In this document: one piece after another, positions 1-5,249 of the stretch
How the letters are laid out: each line of letters begins with the position of its first letter
Numbering within the stretch: the first letter of the stretch is position 1
Assembly: GCA_029855925.1 (NCBI GenBank)
Contig: JAGSHP010000115.1
Coordinates: 1 to 5,271, forward strand
DNA length: 5,271 nucleotides
Reading direction: 5' to 3'
Source of the DNA: Candidatus Thorarchaeota archaeon
Lineage (GTDB): Archaea > Asgardarchaeota > Thorarchaeia > Thorarchaeales > Thorarchaeaceae
Notes under the pieces: generated by a model
The model's database searches: none
Told to the model about the DNA's origin: nothing
What the model saw: the letters and a program-made list of their open reading frames with translations, nothing else
Translations under genes and position numbers: made by a program

Positions 1-293
1 ACATTGATGAGAGGATCGATCAGGAGGTCATCAGTATGAGTGCGAATCTGATTATAGAGAGTTGTGCCCCAGATACCATCGTCCTCAAGTGTGATGTATA
101 CGGTCTCGGGCTCGGTGGTCGTCTGAGCGACTATGAAGGACAGGAATGCCCCCTGAAAGAGCCATGCGAAGAGCGGACTGATGATGAATCCCAGGAGCAG
201 CCAGCGAGAACGAAGAACCGACTTGACCTCCTTTCGGAAGAGCCAGATTGTCTTCTTGTCACGTCGCTTGCGCTTCTTCATAGTCCGCTTCAT
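1..293 (-). CDS. ABC-2 type transporter permease, N-terminal part (cut by the window edge)
   Basis: The visible 97 residues look like the start of the membrane subunit of an ABC transporter of the ABC-2 or Na+-efflux (NatB-like) class, which would sit in the cytoplasmic membrane and pair with an ATPase encoded elsewhere. The sequence shows a very basic N-terminus (MKRTMKKRKRRDKK), a typical pre-membrane segment (WLFRKEVKSVLRSR, residues 17-30), then one long hydrophobic helix at about 31-56 containing ISPLFAWLF. A polar, probably extracellular stretch follows (TTTEPETVYITLEDDGIW), as in permeases with a large domain between helices 1 and 2. The frame stays open to base 1, so the C-terminus is missing. 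The start is ATG at 293; an in-frame ATG at 281 is a possible alternative, with AGAAGG about 12 nt upstream. The arrestin-fold gene lies 64 nt upstream in the same direction. The substrate cannot be told, and no ATPase gene is visible. Confidence 0.72.
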   Translation of the reverse strand, partial: MKRTMKKRKRRDKKTIWLFRKEVKSVLRSRWLLLGFIISPLFAWLFQGAFLSFIVAQTTTEPETVYITLEDDGIWGTTLYNQIRTHTDDLLIDPLIN

Positions 294-320
294 CCTTCTG
301 CTAGAGGCGATGACTATTCC

Positions 321-340
321 GTAGCATATGCATTATTGTA
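321..340 (-). promoter_or_regulatory. possible TATA-like promoter element of the permease gene
   Basis: The 64-nt gap between the arrestin-fold gene and the permease holds an A/T-rich stretch reading ACAATAATGCATATGC on the minus strand, about 30-45 nt before the permease start. It contains a perfect 8-bp palindrome GCATATGC (324-331). Spacing would fit an archaeal TATA box with a short leader. The match to a consensus is weak, so the permease may instead be read through from the arrestin-fold gene. Confidence 0.25.
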
Positions 341-357
341 GTTTTGGGAGCGATGTT

Positions 358-1173
358 CTATTGCTTTCCAATTCGAAGCGGTATCCGTACTGTCTTATCC
401 GGCATGTATGGAATGTCCACTGTCACCTCAGCAAAGTATTGTGCCTGTATCAGATCTCCCTGTGGTGTTGTTGGCCATGCCATATTGGTCTCGGCCTGTG
501 CCTGCATCCATGTCTCAGGTGGAATGTCCTCGATCGAAACATACCCCGAAGACAAGACCCTTGAACGAGTCTCCACCTCTCTCTCTGGTCTCACAGTTTC
601 TCGGAGAACAAGATCAAACCTGATGCCTCTCATTCTTGGTCGACCATTGACCATGTATCGGACCACAACCAGCTGTCCTGGTGTCAGTATGTCACTCGGG
701 ACCTCAGCAAGCACCTCGTTCTCTTGGTCGAAGGTGATCTTCCCACCTCTCTGGTATGGGGTCAGCCTCTGAATGGGCTGTAGAACTCTGAACTCTCTTC
801 TAGTCCGCGGATCAAGTCGCCATGATATGTCCGCCCGCCCAGTGACCTGATACGTTATTCTCCCATTGATTCCCTGATACGAACCGGGAATTTCCTCTGG
901 GAGTCTGTACTCGAAGGTGAAATCTGTCCTCCCATCACTGATTGTCCCCTTCTCCTTGAGTCGAATGACATGCGTAAATATGATCTGGCGTTCGCTATAC
1001 GATTCCTCATCGTCTCCCATCCCCTCAGAGAATGCTGCATACGCCTCTCCGCTTATGGAAACCTCTATGGCATTCGTGTTGAAGCTCTTATCGGTGATGA
1101 CACTCAGTGTTCCTGTGATGACCTCTCCCGGCAGGAACATGTCCTTTTCGAGAGTGATTTCCATCCTACTCAT
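358..1173 (-). CDS. arrestin-fold protein (two-lobed, alpha-arrestin-like)
   Basis: A complete 271-residue protein with the layout of an arrestin: an N lobe (about 4-133) and a C lobe (about 153-271). The N lobe opens with MEITLEKDMFLPGEVITGTL, matching the family pattern of a beta strand, then pGe and G. It continues with IEVSISGEAYA and the characteristic LPEEIPGSYQGINGRITYQV (91-110), which parallels the LP..PpSf.G..G.i.Y.v signature of alpha-arrestins. The C lobe has ILTPGQLVVVRYMVNG (162-177) and ends in VRIPLRIG, like the closing strand of arrestin C domains. There is no signal peptide, membrane helix or PPxY ubiquitin-ligase motif, so it is likely cytosolic. Eukaryotic arrestins bind membrane receptors and trafficking partners; the partner here is unknown. 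Spo0M-type bacterial relatives are an alternative, but the LP..P.SY.G signature favours arrestin. The start is ATG 1173 (ATG 1164 is also possible). The permease gene lies directly downstream. Confidence 0.8.
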   Translation of the reverse strand: MSRMEITLEKDMFLPGEVITGTLSVITDKSFNTNAIEVSISGEAYAAFSEGMGDDEESYSERQIIFTHVIRLKEKGTISDGRTDFTFEYRLPEEIPGSYQGINGRITYQVTGRADISWRLDPRTRREFRVLQPIQRLTPYQRGGKITFDQENEVLAEVPSDILTPGQLVVVRYMVNGRPRMRGIRFDLVLRETVRPEREVETRSRVLSSGYVSIEDIPPETWMQAQAETNMAWPTTPQGDLIQAQYFAEVTVDIPYMPDKTVRIPLRIGKQ

Positions 1174-1252
1174 TTTCTCTCAAGGTGCAATCACCGACTA
1201 TACTATTGAATCTATGCTCCAAGATATCACCTCGAAGGAGTTAACAATACGA
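1174..1252. promoter_or_regulatory. divergent promoter region between the arrestin-fold gene and cruF
   Basis: This 79-nt gap must carry promoters for both diverging genes. An A/T-rich element CTATACTATTG (1199-1209) is the only good TATA candidate. Toward the plus strand it would place transcription start near 1230, leaving a leader of about 23 nt with an AAGGAG site before ATG 1253. Toward the minus strand it would place the start near 1178, giving an almost leaderless arrestin-fold mRNA. An interrupted palindrome GGTG-CAAT-CACC (1184-1195) lies between the element and the arrestin-fold start and could be an operator. All of this is inferred from spacing alone. Confidence 0.4.
1235..1240 (+). 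promoter_or_regulatory. ribosome binding site deciding the cruF start
   Basis: AAGGAG is a strong match to the Shine-Dalgarno core and lies 12 nt before ATG 1253. Neither ATG 1214 nor ATG 1271 has such a site, so it supports 1253 as the start. The spacing is longer than usual but resembles the 11 nt seen before the TTG start of the glycosyltransferase gene. Confidence 0.5.
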
Positions 1253-2167
1253 ATGCCTGATTCTGTTGACATGCGACTCGAATCCCTGAAGTCGGTCTCG
1301 CTAAAGACTGGTCTCCTGAGCATATTCTCAGGCCTCCTCCTAGTGGTACCACTCTTGGTCATGTTCAAACCTGCGACCTCGCTCCGAATGGTCCTCATGT
1401 TCCTCCCATTTTTCCTCTTGCTATCTTTTGCCTTCTTGCATGGATGGTGGAGCATGAGACGTGGCATCGTGGTGCTCCTCCTCACGGTGGTGATGACATT
1501 CTTCATCGAGTGGATGAGTATCAATTTCGGTGTTCCGTTCGGTCACTATCACTATACTGACAAGTTGGGAACACTCGTCTTTGACGTTCCATGGGTGATT
1601 CCCTTCCAGTGGTTCAACGTCCTCTATCCATCGTACTTCATGGCCTGCATCATCTTTCCCACCATGACCATGTCTGGTATGGATGCACAGGCAAATAGGT
1701 TCGACCTCAATGCACTGCTTGCGAGGGGGCTGATAACTGCTGCATTCATGGTGGGCTGGGATCTGATTAACGACCCGCTCATGGCGACCGTGGTTGGGAT
1801 GTGGATCTGGGAATCGCCGACCGAGTTCTTTGGACTTGTGTATGAAGGAATTCCCCTTTCGAACTACATTGGCTGGGCCATTACGGTATTTGTTGTCGTC
1901 GCCATCTTTGAACTCGTTGCCCATTTTCTCAGAGTGAACGTGAACTGGGTTTCAGGTTCGGCCCACAATCGCTCCAACATCCTTGTCATAGTTCCTTACG
2001 CCTTCAACTATCTCATTCAACTTGTTCAAGTTCTTGGCCTCGGAACGATTACGATCACTACCCCTCTCTCCCCTCTTGTTCCCATTCTTGCCACAGGCTC
2101 GCTCATACTCTCAGTTCTTGTGGTTCTCCTTGTCTATCTGCAGAGGTGCAAGAGTCCCTCGACTTGA
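1253..2167 (+). CDS. cruF: CruF-family carotenoid hydratase (carotenoid biosynthesis membrane protein)
   Basis: A 304-residue polytopic membrane protein of the COG2324/DUF422 family. Characterised members add water across a terminal double bond of acyclic carotenoid ends: bisanhydrobacterioruberin hydratase in haloarchaea and gamma-carotene 1',2'-hydratase in cyanobacteria. About seven or eight hydrophobic segments are visible (for example 18-38, 44-63, 70-88, 115-137, 205-227, 272-295). Family landmarks are present: IEW (85-87), GVPFGHYHYTDKLG (93-106), VPWVIPFQW (112-120), WDLINDP (169-175) with two aspartates, GMWIWE (182-187) and GIPLSNYIGW (199-208). The open frame runs back to 917, but that extension lies wholly antisense to the arrestin-fold gene and looks non-coding, so the start is placed at ATG 1253 behind AAGGAG. 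ATG 1214 and 1271 are alternatives. No other carotenoid gene is in view, so the substrate (C50 or C40) is unknown. Confidence 0.82.
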   Translation: MPDSVDMRLESLKSVSLKTGLLSIFSGLLLVVPLLVMFKPATSLRMVLMFLPFFLLLSFAFLHGWWSMRRGIVVLLLTVVMTFFIEWMSINFGVPFGHYHYTDKLGTLVFDVPWVIPFQWFNVLYPSYFMACIIFPTMTMSGMDAQANRFDLNALLARGLITAAFMVGWDLINDPLMATVVGMWIWESPTEFFGLVYEGIPLSNYIGWAITVFVVVAIFELVAHFLRVNVNWVSGSAHNRSNILVIVPYAFNYLIQLVQVLGLGTITITTPLSPLVPILATGSLILSVLVVLLVYLQRCKSPST

Positions 2168-2169
2168 TG

Positions 2170-3225
2170 CTAATCAACTCCCCAGAGGCGTAGGTACCGC
2201 TCGGTCAGAGCGGACCATGTGAACTTGCTTGCAAAGATCTTGCCCTCATTGGAGACCCTCCTGTAGAGGTCTGGATCTCTCATCAGCCTTGCAATCTCTC
2301 GTGCAACGCCCTCTGGCGATGTCTGGATTGAGATACGCCCCCCTTCATCAAGCACCGATCTCAGATACGACCCTCGCAGTGGGGAGGTCGCGAGGCTGAC
2401 AACTGGCATTCCCAGTGACATTGCCTCCAGAATCGATAGGAATCCTACTGCAAGGCACACCTTGGCGTTTCCTGCGACAGACCAAGGATCATGCATCGGT
2501 CCAAGAAAATCAACGTGTAGCGAGTTCTCTCCTGCAAGGCGTTCACAATGCACCCTTTGAGACCCGCCCCCTATCACCGTGAGATGCAAGTCGAGACCGT
2601 GCTGGTCCCTCAGGATGCGAAGTGCCTCTATGTACTCTATGATTCCCGTGTCCCTCTCAATGCGCCCAATGTAGACCAAGTCATTCCCCTCACCCAGTGG
2701 AGTGGCTGGGCGCTCCACTGCTCCAAGAGTCACCTCTCCACACTCTATTCCGTAGCATCGCTCGATGAACCTGCCAACACATAGCGAGCGCTTGCCCACT
2801 ATTCGTTGTGCCACTCTTCGCAGGAACTGGTAGTGCACCGGGATAGGATCGTGTTCGTATCCGTGAAATGTGACGGCAATTGAGCGTCTCTCTCTAACAG
2901 CAATGATGGGGGTACACCAGAATAATAGTGGTACAGTGTCATGAATATGCACAACATCCGCGTCTGCCCACAGATGTCGGTTCCTTATCATCCAGAGCGT
3001 TGCCAAGGGTGGGGTCCGTGCCCATCTGCGCGGAATTCTATGAATCTCGATGTCATCGAATCTCTCCACGCTCTTGAGGTCTTCTTCATGTGCGCCAGTG
3101 ATCACCCTCACTCTCCAGTCTCGTGAGATGAAGTCTTGGGCGAGTCGAAGGACATGCTTTTCGACGCCGCCAATTGCTGGCCAGAAGCGTTCAACCACCA
3201 TGGTAACAGTCCTTGGCTCTGGCAA
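2170..3225 (-). CDS. GT4-family glycosyltransferase (GT-B fold)
   Basis: A 351-residue cytosolic or membrane-associated enzyme that should transfer a sugar from a nucleotide-sugar donor to a lipid, glycan or other acceptor. The N-terminal Rossmann domain (about 5-175) shows ERFWPAIGGVEKHV (12-25), the usual GT4 opening, plus VVHIHD (91-96) and TFHGYE (119-124). The C-terminal donor-binding domain (about 181-345) has YIGRIERDTGIIEYIEAL (185-202) and GFLSILEAMSLGMPVV (261-276). The second glutamate of the EX7E motif is E267; the expected first one is replaced by A259 or V260. The lysine usual after GR in this family is T193. The length is normal and the gene looks intact. The start is TTG 3225 with GGAG 11 nt upstream, which keeps the first beta strand (RTVTMVVERF); ATG 3201 would cut into it. 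Its stop lies 2 nt from that of cruF on the other strand. The acceptor is unknown. Confidence 0.85.
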   Translation of the reverse strand: MPEPRTVTMVVERFWPAIGGVEKHVLRLAQDFISRDWRVRVITGAHEEDLKSVERFDDIEIHRIPRRWARTPPLATLWMIRNRHLWADADVVHIHDTVPLLFWCTPIIAVRERRSIAVTFHGYEHDPIPVHYQFLRRVAQRIVGKRSLCVGRFIERCYGIECGEVTLGAVERPATPLGEGNDLVYIGRIERDTGIIEYIEALRILRDQHGLDLHLTVIGGGSQRVHCERLAGENSLHVDFLGPMHDPWSVAGNAKVCLAVGFLSILEAMSLGMPVVSLATSPLRGSYLRSVLDEGGRISIQTSPEGVAREIARLMRDPDLYRRVSNEGKIFASKFTWSALTERYLRLWGVD

Positions 3226-3236
3226 CTTGATGGCAT

Positions 3237-3240
3237 CTCC
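3237..3240 (-). promoter_or_regulatory. ribosome binding site supporting a TTG start of the glycosyltransferase
   Basis: GGAG (within GGAGAT) lies 11 nt before TTG 3225. The later in-frame ATG at 3201 has no comparable site and would remove part of the first beta strand, so TTG is preferred. An ATG at 3236 overlaps the site but is out of frame. Confidence 0.45.
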
Positions 3241-3262
3241 ATTTAGTTATCAATTGGACTCA

Positions 3263-3418
3263 CTAGATATCGATATCCAGAAGAAGGTCTGGGTCCGTCT
3301 GATTGAACATTATGTTCAAGCTCTCAACAATCTTCTGCACGGCACGTTTGAGATACTGCACATCCTCTCTCAACTGTTTGATCTCCTGCTCAATGTCCAT
3401 TTCCTGATTGCTCGCCAT
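3263..3418 (-). CDS. 51-residue coiled-coil microprotein
   Basis: I do not recognise a family. The reading frame encodes 51 residues from ATG 3418 to TAG 3263, followed at once by an in-frame TGA. The body is an almost ideal amphipathic helix: I9, I13, L16, V20, L23, V27, I30, L34 and M37 follow each other with strict 4-3 spacing, the mark of a parallel coiled coil. It is surrounded by charged residues (for example EIKQLREDVQYLKRAV, 12-27). A short acidic tail follows with alternating hydrophobics (TDPDLLLDIDI, 41-51), which could be a binding peptide. There is no signal peptide or membrane helix. A GGTG site lies 7 nt before the start. It sits between the double Lrp-like regulator (64 nt upstream) and the glycosyltransferase (37 nt downstream), all on the minus strand. 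The regular heptads and double stop argue that it is a real gene. Confidence 0.68.
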   Translation of the reverse strand: MASNQEMDIEQEIKQLREDVQYLKRAVQKIVESLNIMFNQTDPDLLLDIDI

Positions 3419-3425
3419 TCTTCTG

Positions 3426-3451
3426 CACCACTCTGGTGTTCACATATGTGA
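3426..3451 (-). promoter_or_regulatory. two adjacent palindromes in the leader of the microprotein gene
   Basis: A perfect 12-bp palindrome TCACATATGTGA (3440-3451) lies one base away from a hairpin sequence (3426-3438), which on the minus strand reads CACCA-GAG-TGGTG with a 5-bp stem and 3-nt loop. The GGTG ribosome site of the microprotein lies inside the 3' arm of the hairpin. The 12-bp palindrome is of the type bound by dimeric Lrp or winged-helix proteins, two of which are encoded just upstream. The role of operator or translational switch is inferred. Confidence 0.4.
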
Positions 3452-3465
3452 TACGGTTCTCCATG

Positions 3466-3475
3466 TTATTATTAT
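3466..3475 (-). promoter_or_regulatory. possible TATA box for the microprotein and glycosyltransferase genes
   Basis: The minus strand reads ATAATAATAA in the 64-nt gap after the large regulator gene. It is centred about 50 nt before ATG 3418, which would put transcription start near 3444, inside the 12-bp palindrome. This suggests an internal promoter rather than simple read-through. The match to the archaeal consensus is partial. Confidence 0.35.
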
Positions 3476-3482
3476 GCTGCCA

Positions 3483-5066
3483 CTATCTCAGACCGTCGAA
3501 CCAGCGTTCCACCTGCTCTTCTGGTACCACCCACGACTGAGTTGCCGGGTTCCAAGAGTCTGTGGGAATCACCCATCCGCCGTATATGTTGTCGCCCAAG
3601 GACGCAAATGAGAAAGTATCGCGTCTTGACTCGAGCATGTCAAGGAGTTCCACACATCCCCCCTCTGGAAGGTTAGTGGTCATTATGACTCGTTGCACAC
3701 GATCCATGGAGATGATTGCTCGAGGCAGTCTTGGCCCCAATCTCAAGAGAATCTCCTTCATCTCAGAGTCTCTCGTCTCAATCATTGCCCCCTCTCTGAG
3801 TCCGACATGTAACAGTTGAACGTATTTGACAATGAATCCGTTCTTACGAAGAGTCTTGATTCTTTCAGCCACAACGTTCTGTCCGCCTCCCACCTCTCTC
3901 CTGATTGCCTTGAAGCCCCTGATGCCCCTTCTGATTGTTGAGAGGATCTTCATGTCTAACTCATCAAGCCGCATGTTTCTTTGTCCATATGGTGTGAGTA
4001 GCATGCCCTCCCCCTGTTTGTCGCACCGAGTCCATCTCTCACACCAGAGGCCCAGTGCCGACCATGGAATATTCCACCCCTCACCGTTGGGATCGTAGTA
4101 GCTCAGCGAGGTTGATGACTCTGATTGAGTGATCTCTGATAGTGTGACTGTCACGCCCCACTGTTTTGCAAGCCTCACGAATCTGTGCAGCCATCTTGGT
4201 ATCAACCATGTCTCTGGTATGCAGAAGAGAGCGAGAACATCCCACTCGCCAGCCAATACATGGCGATAGCCATACAGGAACGGTGAGTTCTCAATCAGAT
4301 GAATGGCGTCCCTCTTGTTATACGAACTCTTCAGCAGAACGTTGAACATCTTAATACCAATCTTCGAGAATGGCACGTGATCGAACTCCAGCAATACTTG
4401 CCTCTCTCTCAATAGATTGATTCGCTGGGAAAAGTAGCTGGCTGTGACGCCCATCAGACTTGCCAGTTCCCTGATTCTCTTGCCGGGATTGTCAAGAATT
4501 GTCTGCAGAACTCGCTTGTCTGTTTCTGATAGATGCAGTTCAAGCCTTCGAAGCCTCTGTATCATCAACTTCACGTAGTCGGTGAGTGAAATCTCCGAAC
4601 CACTACGCACATACAGAATCACCTCTCTAAGTATGTCCTTGAGCGTCCTGGCTCCACCCACTTGGAGTATCGCAGAATACATTCCTTCTGAATCGTAGAT
4701 CAGATTTGGAACAATCCTCCTCCTTGGTGCTATCCGCTTCCATGCCTCCCTCCATCTAGTGGCATCCTCCTCTGCTGTCAGTGACGTAATGGCCAGTGCC
4801 ATTCCAAAATCATTGACCGCCTCCGGGCACAGGGTCTCGTGTCTCAGTGACCATACCACGCAGGACCAGATGATGACAGCCTCTCTTGGCAGGTCAACTT
4901 CGATTAGAGCTCTCAGGGTCTTGCCAAACGTTTCATTGTCCATGCTCTCGAATGATCGTATCAGGTCCTCGAGTGTCTGCAAGTTTGGGGGCTGAACGGG
5001 CTTAACTCCAACCTCTTCCTTGAGAATCTTGCACCGTCGGTTCCACAGATGCCCGAGTGAGGCCAT
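3483..5066 (-). CDS. large transcription regulator with two Lrp/AsnC-like modules and a unique N-terminal domain
   Basis: A 527-residue protein, about three times the length of a normal Lrp/AsnC regulator. Residues 1-175 form a mostly helical region that I do not recognise. The first winged-helix domain (179-228) begins LSETDKRVLQTILDNPGKRI and has the recognition helix region ASYFSQRINLLRERQVL. It leads into a ligand-domain-like segment (about 232-312) with LAGEWDVLALFCI (271-283), resembling the tG.yD... strand of Lrp RAM domains. A Trp-rich linker follows (331-346). The second winged helix (367-415) begins LDELDMKILSTIRRGIRGFK and has NVVAERIKTLRKNGFI, and leads into a more diverged ligand-like domain (416-490). 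The C-terminus is again Trp-rich. It likely binds DNA in response to a small molecule. The start is ATG 5066, only 6 nt after the upstream regulator, with GTGATC 4 nt before it as a possible ribosome site. Confidence 0.75.
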   Translation of the reverse strand: MASLGHLWNRRCKILKEEVGVKPVQPPNLQTLEDLIRSFESMDNETFGKTLRALIEVDLPREAVIIWSCVVWSLRHETLCPEAVNDFGMALAITSLTAEEDATRWREAWKRIAPRRRIVPNLIYDSEGMYSAILQVGGARTLKDILREVILYVRSGSEISLTDYVKLMIQRLRRLELHLSETDKRVLQTILDNPGKRIRELASLMGVTASYFSQRINLLRERQVLLEFDHVPFSKIGIKMFNVLLKSSYNKRDAIHLIENSPFLYGYRHVLAGEWDVLALFCIPETWLIPRWLHRFVRLAKQWGVTVTLSEITQSESSTSLSYYDPNGEGWNIPWSALGLWCERWTRCDKQGEGMLLTPYGQRNMRLDELDMKILSTIRRGIRGFKAIRREVGGGQNVVAERIKTLRKNGFIVKYVQLLHVGLREGAMIETRDSEMKEILLRLGPRLPRAIISMDRVQRVIMTTNLPEGGCVELLDMLESRRDTFSFASLGDNIYGGWVIPTDSWNPATQSWVVPEEQVERWFDGLR

Positions 5067-5072
5067 TACTGA

Positions 5073-5249
5073 TCACATTCCGCGATTGCTTGCCCGTATT
5101 CTTCGCTTGTTATGTTCTAGAGTCTTCCTCAGATTTTTGAGTTCGAGGACCATCTCCCCCAAGTGTGTGAGTTCTATGGACTTTCGTCTGCCATGCTGGT
5201 GGCGCTTGACGTATTTTGCAGCCTCCAGGTCTCTGATGTGTTTGGAGAT
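5073..5249 (-). CDS. winged-helix transcription regulator (ArsR/MarR-like), C-terminal part only
   Basis: The last 58 genuine residues of a DNA-binding regulator. SKHIRDLEAAKYVKR fits the recognition helix of an ArsR or MarR-type winged helix, HQHGRRKSIELTHLG fits the wing and the following strand with its LT..G ending, and a charged, probably helical tail follows (VLELKNLRKTLEHNKRRIRA). The 5' part, including helices 1-2 and the true start, is lost at the contig end. The apparent GTG start at 5264 and the residues MYKRQ are translated from adapter sequence and are not part of the protein. It stops at TGA 5073, 6 nt before the large Lrp-like regulator, so the two are probably co-transcribed. 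The exact subfamily cannot be decided from the part present. Confidence 0.68.
   Translation of the reverse strand: MSKHIRDLEAAKYVKRHQHGRRKSIELTHLGEMVLELKNLRKTLEHNKRRIRASNRGM

Noticed and set aside
324..331. Shared CATATG core between this palindrome and the one at 3440-3451 as a common operator
   Set aside because: A third CATATG lies inside the large regulator gene, and the flanks differ. Three copies in about 5 kb is too near chance to claim a regulon.
36..341. Plus-strand open frame of 101 codons
   Set aside because: It is antisense to the ABC-2 permease fragment, whose minus-strand translation shows a basic N-terminus, membrane helix and family-like sequence. The plus-strand product has no such features.
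570..600. CTCTCTCT-rich simple repeat, with similar CCTCTCTC runs elsewhere
   Set aside because: On the coding (minus) strand these are Glu, Arg and Val codons using GAG and AGA. They recur through several genes as codon bias and not as a repeat array.
344..772. Plus-strand open frame of 142 codons
   Set aside because: It is fully antisense to the arrestin-fold gene, low in domain-like pattern and rich in Ser, Cys and Thr, as expected for a shadow frame.
1421..1924. Minus-strand open frame of 167 codons inside cruF
   Set aside because: The product is rich in His, Arg, Pro and Asp with no recognisable domain, while the opposite strand carries clear CruF motifs. It is a shadow frame.
3266..3277. 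Perfect palindrome GATATCGATATC
   Set aside because: It encodes the D-I-D-I end of the microprotein through repeated GAT ATC codons, so the symmetry follows from coding and needs no regulatory explanation.
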